NCBI RefSeq assembly: GCF_947259345.1
Contig: NZ_CAMYLS010000020.1
Coordinates: 124,001 to 188,000, forward strand
DNA from: an uncultured Maricaulis sp.
GTDB lineage: Bacteria; Pseudomonadota; Alphaproteobacteria; Caulobacterales; Maricaulaceae
Length of the DNA: 64,000 nt
Reading direction: 5' to 3'
Both the position numbers and the translations under genes were made by a program. Shown here one piece after another: positions 26,747 through 35,866 of the stretch (positions are counted from its first letter, which is position 1; every line of letters starts with the position of its first letter). A model generated the notes under the pieces. The model worked only from the letters and a program-made list of their open reading frames with translations. It was not told where the DNA came from and searched no databases.

Positions 26747-27061
26747 CTAGGCGATGAAGAGATGCTGCAGACGGGCCGCGTGATGGCTGGTCAATGAGCG
26801 TGTGTGCCGTGCCAGCCAGGCGCCGAGTGCCTGCGCCGTCTCTATCGCGGCCTCACGATTGAGCAAATCCCCGTCGGCAGCCTGCGGGTTGTCAGGTGCG
26901 TCATGGGAGTCCGGATCCGGCGGCAACACGATATCGACCCGGATCTCGTCCGGGCTGTGATAGCTGTCATCGGGGCGTGGGGCCGGCTGTTTCGGTGCCG
27001 TGGGCGAACCGGTCTTGCGGGCGGGAAGCGGGCGCGACGGCGGTATGGCATCGATCTTCAT
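26747..27061 (-). CDS. Small proline-rich protein of unknown function
   Basis: 104 residues. The first 65 residues are low in order-forming residues and rich in Pro, Asp and Lys/Arg (for example PPSRPLPARKTGS and VLPPDPDSHDAPDNPQ). A helical C-terminal part follows (NREAAIETAQALGAWLARHT). There is no signal peptide or membrane helix. The ATG follows a strong GGAGG site and overlaps the stop of a 49-codon ORF upstream by 4 bp, so the two are probably translated together. No family recognised. It is convergent with the I78 genes (13-bp gap). Confidence 0.65.
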   Translation of the reverse strand: MKIDAIPPSRPLPARKTGSPTAPKQPAPRPDDSYHSPDEIRVDIVLPPDPDSHDAPDNPQAADGDLLNREAAIETAQALGAWLARHTRSLTSHHAARLQHLFIA

Positions 27062-27207
27062 GACAGGCCTCCGGCGCGGGCGAGAACCCGAACAGGAAAA
27101 GTGCCGGACCCGATAGGTCCGGCCTCGGCCAGATCAGCCAGTTTTTCTACCGCCGGTCGGTCACCCTTTTGGTAGATGACGCCCGGCAGTGCGCCTGCGG
27201 ATCTCAT
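27058..27207 (-). CDS. Short 49-residue ORF coupled to the next gene
   Basis: An ATG at 27207 with AAGGTGG eight bases upstream opens a 49-codon frame (MRSAGALPGVIYQKGDRPA...) whose TGA overlaps the ATG of the proline-rich gene. The product would be a soluble peptide with a short amphipathic middle (VEKLADLAEAG) and a basic end, RVLARAGGLS. No family is recognised. The ribosome-binding site, the 4-bp overlap and the promoter-like palindrome upstream support a real gene, but chance cannot be ruled out for so short a frame. Confidence 0.5.
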   Translation of the reverse strand: MRSAGALPGVIYQKGDRPAVEKLADLAEAGPIGSGTFPVRVLARAGGLS

Positions 27208-27232
27208 TGATCCATCCACCTTGTTCTAAGGA

Positions 27233-27249
27233 GCTCATATTATATGAGC
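27233..27249. promoter_or_regulatory. Perfect palindrome overlapping a TATAAT box
   Basis: GCTCATAT, one central base, then ATATGAGC: an unbroken 17-bp dyad. Read on the minus strand its centre contains TATAAT, 26 bp upstream of the 49-residue ORF, so a repressor bound here would cover a -10 box. No good -35 was found. Confidence 0.45.
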
Positions 27250-27328
27250 GCAATTACGAATGGTTTCTTAACGGGACGAGGGCGGCGCAATAATGCGGCA
27301 AGCAATCGTCATAAAACAGGAATGGGCT

Positions 27329-29209
27329 CTACCCCGCCTGCGCCGCTTCCAGCTTTTCTTCCGCTTCCAGCCAGCTCATCTCCGCCGCATCCAGAAGCTC
27401 GACGGCTTTGGCGCGCTTGATCTGGAGGTCGGTCGCGGTCTTGGGGTCTTTCTGGTAGAGGCCCGGCGCGGCGAGGGCCTTGTCGATGACGTCGATGATG
27501 CCGCGCAGGCGGTCGGCTTCCTTGTCCCAGCGGGCGATCTCGTCGCGCAGGGGTTTGAGGGCCTTGCGCTGGTCCGCGGCGGAGCGGCGGGCGACGGTCT
27601 TTTCGTCCATCGCGGCGGTCTTTTTTTTCGGGCCATCCTTCGGGGCGCGGCCGAGTAGAGACTGTCGATAGGTCTCGATATCCTCGTCATAGGGTTTGAC
27701 CGTGCCATCACCGACCACCCAGAGCCGGTCGACACAGCTCTCGATGAGATGCCGGTCGTGCGAGATCAGGACGACGGCGCCCTCATACTCATTGATCGCC
27801 TGGATGAGGGCGGCGCGGCTGTCCATGTCGAGATGGTTGGTCGGTTCATCGAGGATGAGGAGGTGCGGGCCCTCAAAGGTGATGAGGTTGAACAGGAGGC
27901 GCGCCTTCTCGCCGCCGGACAGCGTGTCGGCCGGAGTTTCCTGACGGTCCCCGGGCAGGCCAAATGTCGCCAGCCGGGCGCGGCGCTGGGCCTCGGTGGC
28001 GTCCGGCATCAGCTCGATAATGTGCTGATAGGCCGACATGTCCGGTGACAGGCTGTCGATCTGGTGCTGGGCGAAATAGGCGATCTGCATCTTCTTGTGC
28101 TTGCGCAGATGCCCCTCGAGCGGAACGAGCCGGTCGCACAGGAGTTTGGCCATGGTCGACTTGCCGGCGCCATTGCGGCCGAGAATGCCGATCCGGTCCT
28201 CGGTGTCGATGTTGAGATTGACGTCGCGCAGGACCGGCTTGCCCGGCGCATAGCCGGCCTGGAGATTGACAATGCGCACAATCGGCGGGGCCATGCGGCG
28301 TTGCGGGCTGGGGAAGTTGAAGGGCGCCACCGGGTCCTCGACCTGGGTCGCCACGATCTGCATCTTCTCCAGCCGCTTGACCCGCGACTGGGCCTGTTTG
28401 GCCTTGGACGCCTTGGCCTTGAAGCGGTCGACGAAGGATTGCAGATGGCGCCGCTCGACCTCCTGCTTTTCGACCATTTTCATCTGCAAGCGTTGCCGCT
28501 CCGCCAGCGCCTTCTCGAAATCATCATAGCCGCCATCCCAGACGGTCAGCTTGCCCTGCTTGAGATGAGCGATCTTCTGCATGGCGCCGTTGAGCAGGTC
28601 GCGGTCGTGCGAGATGACCAGGGCGGCGCCGGGGAAGGTCTTGAGATAGGCCTGCAGCCACATCACGCCTTCCAGATCGAGATAGTTGGTCGGCTCGTCC
28701 AGCAGAAGGAGGTCGGGCCGGGCGAACAGGGTGGCGGCCAGGGCCACCCGCATGCGCCAGCCGCCGGAAAATTCGCGACAGGGGCGGCGTTGTTCCTCAC
28801 CCGTAAAACCCAGCCCGGCCAGGATCGACCCGGCGCGAGCTTCGGCGGTGTGGCTGTCGATATCGGCCAGTCGGGTCTGGATCTCGGCGATGCGATTGGG
28901 TTCGGTTGCCGTTTCCGCTTCGGCCAGCAGGGCAGCGCGTTCGGTATCGGCGGCCATCACCACATCGATCAGGCTGTCATCACCGCCCGGCGCTTCCTGG
29001 GCCACCGAGCCGACGCGGGCACCCTTTTGCACGCGCGCCTCACCGCCCTCGGTCGCCGCCTCGCCACGGATCAGCCGGAACAGGGTCGATTTGCCTGTCC
29101 CGTTGCGACCGACCAGACCCATCTTGGTCTTGGCCGGCAGGAAGAGCGTCGCCTGATCAAAGAGCATCCGCCCTTCAATGCGATAGGTGAGGTCATTGAT
29201 GTGCAACAT
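27329..29209 (-). CDS. ABC-F family ATP-binding protein (YheS/ABCF3-like)
   Basis: 626 residues with two ABC cassettes and no membrane part. Walker A sequences are VGRNGTGKST (about 34-43) and LGRNGAGKST (about 348), with signatures FSGGWRMR and LSGGEKAR. A charged inter-domain linker (about 240-300) rich in Lys/Gln/Arg precedes NFPSPQRRMAPPIV. The C-terminus carries a coiled coil (about 545-626). ABC-F proteins act on the ribosome's E site, rescuing or tuning translation; the layout is closest to the YheS/ABCF3 subgroup. It is a single gene with its own upstream region. Antibiotic resistance is not suggested by anything seen here. Confidence 0.9.
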   Translation of the reverse strand: MLHINDLTYRIEGRMLFDQATLFLPAKTKMGLVGRNGTGKSTLFRLIRGEAATEGGEARVQKGARVGSVAQEAPGGDDSLIDVVMAADTERAALLAEAETATEPNRIAEIQTRLADIDSHTAEARAGSILAGLGFTGEEQRRPCREFSGGWRMRVALAATLFARPDLLLLDEPTNYLDLEGVMWLQAYLKTFPGAALVISHDRDLLNGAMQKIAHLKQGKLTVWDGGYDDFEKALAERQRLQMKMVEKQEVERRHLQSFVDRFKAKASKAKQAQSRVKRLEKMQIVATQVEDPVAPFNFPSPQRRMAPPIVRIVNLQAGYAPGKPVLRDVNLNIDTEDRIGILGRNGAGKSTMAKLLCDRLVPLEGHLRKHKKMQIAYFAQHQIDSLSPDMSAYQHIIELMPDATEAQRRARLATFGLPGDRQETPADTLSGGEKARLLFNLITFEGPHLLILDEPTNHLDMDSRAALIQAINEYEGAVVLISHDRHLIESCVDRLWVVGDGTVKPYDEDIETYRQSLLGRAPKDGPKKKTAAMDEKTVARRSAADQRKALKPLRDEIARWDKEADRLRGIIDVIDKALAAPGLYQKDPKTATDLQIKRAKAVELLDAAEMSWLEAEEKLEAAQAG

Positions 29210-29303
29210 GGCGAGACGCGGTTAGCGCGGAGCGGCAGGGCGCGCAAGCAGGTCTTACTCTTGCCATAAAGGCTGCCCAGCTTCGCGATGGGGAGAGAAT
29301 GCG

Positions 29304-30182
29304 ATGGCTTTGCGTCTTGTGGCGAGTTTGGCGATTGTCTTGTTCACCGCAGGGCCGGGACAGGCGCAGGAAGCGCTGGCCGACTCGCAGCGCGAATTCA
29401 TTGCCCGTTTCCAGGCGGCGACTGCGCCGGCCCGCAGCTCAAGCCGTGAGCGCGGCGCCGCTGCTGACTTTCTGATGGCGGAGATCGAGCGCCGGGGTCT
29501 GACGGCTGAGCGAAAGCCTTATCGCGCACCCAATGTCCATCCGCTGCTGGATCTGATCATGCCGCCCTTCAGCGGGGTGAATGTGACCGCGACGATCCCG
29601 GCCACGCTCGACGATGCTCCGGTTGTCATCCTTGGCGCCCACTATGACAGCGAAGCCGGCAGTCCGGGGGCCGACGACAATGCCAGTGGCATTGCGGCCA
29701 TGCTGAGTATTGCCGAGGCGATCGCTGCGGAGCCGAGGCGGGACTACACCGTGATCCTCGTTTTCTTTGACCAGGAAGAGGAGGGCAAGATCGGCAGTGC
29801 GGCGTTTGCGCGCCAGTTGGTGAATGCCGGCGAAGACATTCATTCCATGCACTCCATCGACATGGCAGGCTGGGACAGTGATGGCGACCGGGCAATCGAG
29901 ATTGATGCCCCGGACAGCTGGTACCCGCGCTATGAGCGGGCCGCGCGGGAGATGGATATTCCCATCACGCGTGTGACCTATGATTCCAGCGATCACGTCT
30001 CTTTTCGGGATCGCGGCATTGATGCCGTCTGTCTGGGCGAAGCTTTTCGCTTGCGCGATTCCTCGCCGCACCGACACCGGTCTACCGACACGGCCGACAC
30101 GCTCAATCACGCCTATCTGGCTCGCAATACGCGCCTCATGCAGGGTGTCTTGTTGAGATTGATGCGGGGGCAGGCGTCATGA
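29304..30182 (+). CDS. Secreted M28-family metallopeptidase
   Basis: 292 residues with a signal peptide cut near GQA (20-21). The M28 zinc ligands are visible: His113 and Asp115 in GAHYDSEAGS, Asp124 in PGADDNASG, the catalytic Glu in FFDQEEEGKIGS (about 156-161), an Asp in IDMAGWDSDGD and the last His in SSDHVSFRDRG. Such enzymes are di-zinc aminopeptidases, here acting in the periplasm or outside. The preceding ATG context GGGGAGAGA is a good ribosome-binding site. It overlaps the next gene by 4 bp. Confidence 0.92.
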   Translation: MALRLVASLAIVLFTAGPGQAQEALADSQREFIARFQAATAPARSSSRERGAAADFLMAEIERRGLTAERKPYRAPNVHPLLDLIMPPFSGVNVTATIPATLDDAPVVILGAHYDSEAGSPGADDNASGIAAMLSIAEAIAAEPRRDYTVILVFFDQEEEGKIGSAAFARQLVNAGEDIHSMHSIDMAGWDSDGDRAIEIDAPDSWYPRYERAAREMDIPITRVTYDSSDHVSFRDRGIDAVCLGEAFRLRDSSPHRHRSTDTADTLNHAYLARNTRLMQGVLLRLMRGQAS

Positions 30183-30556
30183 GGTTGTCGCTACCTGTTG
30201 GCGTTCTGGCTCTGACCTTGGCTGCCTTCACGGTGCGGGCCGTCATCTACGCCCTGATTGGTTCTCCCCTGCCATTGGTCTTCATCTTCGCTGTCTCACT
30301 CGCCTTGATCACAGCTCATTTGGCCGGGCGTGGTGCCGGACGTGTAGCTGTGCGTGTCTGGGCGCTATGGCTTGTGATTTACGGGGTGTTCCGGCTCGGC
30401 CTCGCCGGCCTGCTTGTCGTCGCCCCGGTCAGCTCGCCGCACGCGATCGCGAATACGGGGTGGGTCTTCATGCTCGTTTCTGCGCTTTATCTGCTTGCCG
30501 GGGCCTATCTTGTTGCCGCCTGGCGCAAGCCCGTCGAACCGGCCGTGACCGGATAA
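30179..30556 (+). CDS. Small integral membrane protein, partner of the M28 peptidase gene
   Basis: 125 residues with about four hydrophobic helices (roughly 4-24, 27-47, 60-82, 92-115) joined by very short loops. It has almost no soluble part. The ATG overlaps the stop of the M28 peptidase gene (ATGA), so the two are coupled. No family is recognised. A role with the peptidase, for example in the membrane next to it, is only suggested by position. Confidence 0.75.
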   Translation: MRLSLPVGVLALTLAAFTVRAVIYALIGSPLPLVFIFAVSLALITAHLAGRGAGRVAVRVWALWLVIYGVFRLGLAGLLVVAPVSSPHAIANTGWVFMLVSALYLLAGAYLVAAWRKPVEPAVTG

Positions 30557-30662
30557 CACTCTGCCGCTTTTCAAGAGGACGGCGGACCGCTATAAGCCGC
30601 GCGAATCCACAGGCCGGGTGTGTGCCCGGACAATCACAGTTTCAGTCTCAAGGACTTCTCCC

Positions 30663-31085
30663 ATGGCGATCCAACGCACCTTCTCCATCATCAAGCCTGA
30701 CGCCACTGCCCGTAACCTTACCGGCGCCATCAACGCCAAGATCGAGGAAGCCGGCCTGCGCATCATCGCCCAGAAGCGCATCCGTTTGTCGCGCGAGCAG
30801 GCTGAAGGCTTCTACGGCGTCCACAAGGAGCGTCCCTTCTTCAACGACCTCGTCACCTTCATGATTTCCGGCCCGGTCGTCGTCCAGGTCCTGGAAGGCG
30901 AAGACGCCATCGCCAAATACCGCACCGTGATGGGCGCGACGAACCCGGAACAGGCCGATGCCGGCACGATCCGCAAGGAGTTCGCCGAGTCGATCGAAGC
31001 CAATTCCGTGCACGGTTCCGACGCGCCGGAAACCGCCGCCGAGGAAATCCCCTTCTTCTTCTCCGACGACGAGATCGTCGGCTAG
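30663..31085 (+). CDS. ndk: Nucleoside diphosphate kinase
   Basis: 140 residues, standard length. It moves the gamma-phosphate of ATP to NDPs through a phosphohistidine in the [12 protein letters not shown] motif near residue 117. The start [14 protein letters not shown] and the KERPFF segment are family hallmarks. The ATG at 30663 has AAGGA upstream and is chosen over an in-frame ATG at 30618. It is a single gene bounded by a strong terminator. Confidence 0.98.
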   Translation: MAIQRTFSIIKPDATARNLTGAINAKIEEAGLRIIAQKRIRLSREQAEGFYGVHKERPFFNDLVTFMISGPVVVQVLEGEDAIAKYRTVMGATNPEQADAGTIRKEFAESIEANSVHGSDAPETAAEEIPFFFSDDEIVG

Positions 31086-31110
31086 GGCATACGCCTGATC
31101 GAGCTTGACA

Positions 31111-31138
31111 GGCCCGGCGGAAACGTCGGGCCTTTTTT
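31111..31138 (+). terminator. Rho-independent terminator after ndk
   Basis: A 9-bp stem (GGCCCGGCG with CGTCGGGCC, one G:T pair) closed by a GAAA tetraloop and followed by six T residues, 25 bp after the ndk stop. Confidence 0.9.
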
Positions 31139-31244
31139 GTTGGCTGAAGACGCGGTGGCAGCTGTCCTGGTGATCGCAGGAAACGGATTGCGCGGGATCG
31201 CGGGCGACCCTAACTGGCAATCCTGACTTTATGCGGGGACGTGT

Positions 31245-31865
31245 ATGGATATCGCGCTCTGGTTCAGCCTGGTGGGCTTCGTTTGCGCGATGTCCTACAC
31301 GCCCGGACCCAATAATCTCATGGTGATGTCGTCGAGCGCTTTGTTTGGCATCCGCCGGACGCTGCCGCACTGGCTGGGCGTGAATATCGGCTTCAACCTT
31401 TTGCTTGTCGCCAGCGTCTTCGGGCTCGGTGAGCTGGTGCAGCGCTATCCGGTCGCCTTGCTTGTGGTGAAGATCGGCGGCGCGCTCTGGCTCACCTGGA
31501 TGGCGAGCCAGTTTGTTCGAGCGGCGGTCCATCCCCTGCCGGCCGCCCAGCGTGCCAAGGGGAAAACGCGCACGCGCCCCTTCAAGGTCCATGAGGCGGC
31601 ACTCTTCCAGATCATCAATCCGAAGGCGCTGATGATGACGATCTCGGCGGCGGGCGCCTATGTTGCCCTGGCCGAGACCGCCCCCGAGCGGGCATTGATC
31701 ATGGTGGTGACCTTCATCATTTTCGGCTCGCCCGGCGGGTTGGCCTGGATGTTTGCCGGCGGGACGCTGAAACGTTTCCTGGGCGACCCCCGCTGGGCCC
31801 GAATACTCAATGCGGGGATTGCCCTGATCATTGTCGCGACCATCGCGATGGTCCTCGTCAGCTAG
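31245..31865 (+). CDS. LysE/RhtB family amino-acid exporter
   Basis: 206 residues with five or six membrane helices. The family N-terminal motif SYTPGPNNLMV lies at 17-27, and the internal INPKALMMTISA segment (about 125) is also typical. LysE proteins export amino acids or small metabolites; the substrate cannot be read. The ATG at 31245 follows a GGGGA site. It ends 4 bp into the 3' end of the convergent S41 peptidase gene. Confidence 0.88.
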   Translation: MDIALWFSLVGFVCAMSYTPGPNNLMVMSSSALFGIRRTLPHWLGVNIGFNLLLVASVFGLGELVQRYPVALLVVKIGGALWLTWMASQFVRAAVHPLPAAQRAKGKTRTRPFKVHEAALFQIINPKALMMTISAAGAYVALAETAPERALIMVVTFIIFGSPGGLAWMFAGGTLKRFLGDPRWARILNAGIALIIVATIAMVLVS

Positions 31866-33319
31866 TCCTCGGCGAGGCGGGCCAGCAATGCGTCCAGCAT
31901 CACATCATCAGCGCCGCGCACAGTCGGAGCGGGCAGGCTGACATCCGGCGTTACCGGATGGGTCTCTTGCTCGCCATTGGGGCGGATGATGTGGGCCTTG
32001 GCATAGCCGACACGGAAACCGGAATGGGGCAGGGTGAAATATTCCATCGCGCCGAAGGTCGTCGCCATGTCCCGCGTGGTTTCGCCATAAATCGTGCCGA
32101 AACTGTAGTCCTGGATCAGGGCCGCCGTGGTCACCGCGTTGGAGAAACTGTTGCGGTTGACCAGGACATGGACATTGCCGGTGAATTGTTGGCCGTGGCG
32201 AGGCTGAGCATAGGGCAGGTCGTAGGAGACGAGGTCGCCGGGTTCGGTGTTGGCGAACAATTCGATCAGGTCCCGCGAGACGTCATGGTCGCCGTCCGGG
32301 TTGGCATCAATCCGCGCCTGGATGGACGCGGCGGTCTGTGCGCTCACGCGAACCCGGAAGTCCGATGCGAACCGGAACGGTTCGTCGGCAAACCACGCGA
32401 CCACCGGATCGGAAAATGAGATATCACCGCCCGGATTGTCGCGCAGGTCGAGGATGAGGTCGGTCGCGCCGGTCTCAATAAAGCGCTCGAAAGCCGCATC
32501 GATAAAGCCCGTAAAACGCTGCACCGCTGCCGGCGCATAGGCCTGGTCCGGTGTCTCGGCGTCGACATCGAAGAAGGGACCGGGACGCAGATAGGCGGTC
32601 GTCGTGGTCAACATGCTCGCTTCGCGGCCGACCAGTGAAAAACCCGGCTCGATTTCTTCCAGCTCCCACATGGATTCGGCGGGAATGGCATCCAGGGTGA
32701 GGGTCTGCGCGACACCCTCTCGCTCGATCTCGACGGTGAAATTGTCGCGGACACCGTATTCCAGCCACACATAGTAAAACTCGCCCTGGCTGAGGATTGA
32801 GTAGGCGAGGGCCGGAGTGTCGGCAGAGACATGCTGTGTCAGGCGTTGCAGCCAGACCGGATTGGGCTCGCCGTTCAGGGCGAGTAACCGGTCGCCCGGC
32901 TGCACCGCACTGCCCTGCGGGGCGGCGGAGACGATCACCTCACCATGAGCGACCTGGAAACGTAGCGGAAAGATCGGGCCGCCCCGGGAGAAGAAAGCCG
33001 GCCAGCCGGGGCTGAGACCGTCCATCCGGTTATGGGATTGGCGCGCCAGGGCGGTGAAGCGCTGAAAGTCCGTGTAGAGGGCGTGCGGCGTGATCGGGGC
33101 GTCATAGCCCGCGCGCATTTCCTGGTAGCGGGCCTCGAACACGGATTCGGGCGTTTCCGAATAGAGGTCAGCGGCGGAAGCGCGTAGGCCGTGATAAAGA
33201 TGGTCCAGGTCTTCGCGCGCTTGTTGCGCGGTGACGTGGTCCTCCTGGGCGCAGGCCTGGGTGGACAGGGTCAGCAAGGCCGCAGCGAGGGCGCAGACGG
33301 GTTGGGCAAGCAGGCGCAT
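31862..33319 (-). CDS. Secreted S41-family peptidase
   Basis: 485 residues. A signal peptide (cut near ACA, about 22-24) leads into a helical N-terminal part, a PDZ-like region (about 115-160, GDRLLALNGEPNP) and the tail-specific protease core. The S41 signature LILDLRDNPGGDIS is at 288-301, and the nucleophile is in VNRNSFSNAV (388-396, Ser391 most likely). The length and order fit periplasmic S41 peptidases (CtpA-related). It is divergent from a membrane-bound transcription regulator, with 126 bp between the two starts, which suggests joint control. Confidence 0.88.
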   Translation of the reverse strand: MRLLAQPVCALAAALLTLSTQACAQEDHVTAQQAREDLDHLYHGLRASAADLYSETPESVFEARYQEMRAGYDAPITPHALYTDFQRFTALARQSHNRMDGLSPGWPAFFSRGGPIFPLRFQVAHGEVIVSAAPQGSAVQPGDRLLALNGEPNPVWLQRLTQHVSADTPALAYSILSQGEFYYVWLEYGVRDNFTVEIEREGVAQTLTLDAIPAESMWELEEIEPGFSLVGREASMLTTTTAYLRPGPFFDVDAETPDQAYAPAAVQRFTGFIDAAFERFIETGATDLILDLRDNPGGDISFSDPVVAWFADEPFRFASDFRVRVSAQTAASIQARIDANPDGDHDVSRDLIELFANTEPGDLVSYDLPYAQPRHGQQFTGNVHVLVNRNSFSNAVTTAALIQDYSFGTIYGETTRDMATTFGAMEYFTLPHSGFRVGYAKAHIIRPNGEQETHPVTPDVSLPAPTVRGADDVMLDALLARLAED

Positions 33320-33445
33320 GGGTTACCTTCCATATTGCGGGGTGCGGCTTTACGAAAGCGCCGGCTCGTGTAGGAAAGCCATGACCGGGGGGTCCTGAAG
33401 TTCTGACCTTTTTATTTTTACCCCTGAATTCGCAAGAGGCAGCAC

Positions 33446-34660
33446 ATGCTGGGCAAGCGCGTGACAATCGGGGAATGGCTGGTTGATGCGACCGCCAACC
33501 GGATCTCCGGCGAGGCGGGGGAGATCGAGCTGGAGCCGCGCGTCATGGACTTGTTGATGCTGTTCGCCGGGCAACCGGGCGAGGTGATCAGCAAGGACGA
33601 GATCGCGGCGGCCCTTTGGGGCGAGGTTCATGTCAATGACGATGCGCTGACCCGGACAGTCTTCAAATTGCGCAAGGCGCTGGGGGATGATGCCCGCAAT
33701 GCGCGCTATATCGCGACCGTACCCAAGCGCGGCTATCGCCTGGTGGCAGAGGTCTCGACCCCGGTTGACCGGCTTGCCGCGAGCGCAGAAAGCTGGCGGC
33801 GGGGCTTCGGCGTGATGGCCGTGACCCTGGCGGTTCTTTTCGTGGCGATGCTGGGCTGGGGCTTGATGTTCGGCGAGGGAAGCGCGCCCGCCAATCATGC
33901 CGCCAGTGACCGCTTGGCCCGTGCCGACGGCTTCTACCATCAGTATACCCGCGCCGATAATGAAGCCGCGCTGCGCCTCTATGAAAGCGTGCTGGATGAC
34001 GACGCTGACAATGCGGCCGCCCTGGCCGGTCTCGCCAATGCGTTGACCCAGCGCCTGATCCGCTTCCAGGGCTCTGAGAGCGAGGGCAATGTGCGAAGCT
34101 CGCTCAGCCAGGCGCTGGAAGAAGGCTGGCTGGAGAGCGAGGCCGCGCGCGCCGGTCTCGAGCGCGCGGTGGCCATGGCCCGGCGTGCAACCGAGCTTGA
34201 TCCCTCTCATGCGCGAGCCTGGCGGGCGCTGGGGCTCGCCGTCTCTGCGGCCGGCGAGTTCAGCTGGGCCGAGCGCAGCTATGAGCGCGCCCTGGTCATC
34301 GATCCGGATGATTGGGGGACGATGATCAATCTGTCTGGACTCCACCGCCTCATGGGCCAGCCGGAGCGCTCGACCCCCTATCTGGAACAGGCCTGGATAT
34401 CCATGGAGCGGCGATACGCCCGTGACCCGGTCGAGATCCGGCCCTGGCATTCCAGCGTCGGATTGTCGGTCGCCGAAGCGAAGCTCGCGGACGGGGCACC
34501 GGAAGAGGCCGAGCTCTGGTATCGACGTGTGCTGACGCTGGACCCGTTCAATGCGCGGGCGGTGCGGGGCCTGGCCGCCTTGCTGGAACAGTCGGGCAAT
34601 GCAGCCGATGCAGCGGCGCTATGTGACGGGCTGGCACGCTCAACCGACGCGACCTGCTGA
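33446..34660 (+). CDS. ToxR/CadC-like membrane-anchored transcriptional regulator with TPRs
   Basis: 404 residues. An OmpR-type winged helix (about 1-105, ending in the typical ARYIATVPKRGYRLVAEV) has no receiver domain before it. A single membrane helix follows (about 118-140), then a periplasmic part with tetratricopeptide-like repeats (about 160-400). This is the layout of ToxR and CadC, which sense envelope signals directly. It is divergent from the S41 peptidase gene across 126 bp, so regulation of that gene is plausible. The target and signal are inferred. Confidence 0.85.
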   Translation: MLGKRVTIGEWLVDATANRISGEAGEIELEPRVMDLLMLFAGQPGEVISKDEIAAALWGEVHVNDDALTRTVFKLRKALGDDARNARYIATVPKRGYRLVAEVSTPVDRLAASAESWRRGFGVMAVTLAVLFVAMLGWGLMFGEGSAPANHAASDRLARADGFYHQYTRADNEAALRLYESVLDDDADNAAALAGLANALTQRLIRFQGSESEGNVRSSLSQALEEGWLESEAARAGLERAVAMARRATELDPSHARAWRALGLAVSAAGEFSWAERSYERALVIDPDDWGTMINLSGLHRLMGQPERSTPYLEQAWISMERRYARDPVEIRPWHSSVGLSVAEAKLADGAPEEAELWYRRVLTLDPFNARAVRGLAALLEQSGNAADAAALCDGLARSTDATC

Positions 34661-34695
34661 ACCGGCTGCCACGCTTGCGCCAACCGGCGAGCTGA

Positions 34696-35757
<1,062 letters not shown>

Positions 35758-35866
35758 CGTCAATTCGCTTGCCGATCCGGGGTTTCAGTCTAACACTGAT
35801 TTCCACGGGTGGATTTGCACGACACTGGGTCGTCTCGACGCGTCATCGAAACGGTCAGGATATCCC

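Noticed and set aside
28064-29269. A 401-codon plus-strand frame opposite the ABC-F gene
   Set aside because: Antisense shadow with no recognised motif; the ABC-F gene is complete on the other strand.
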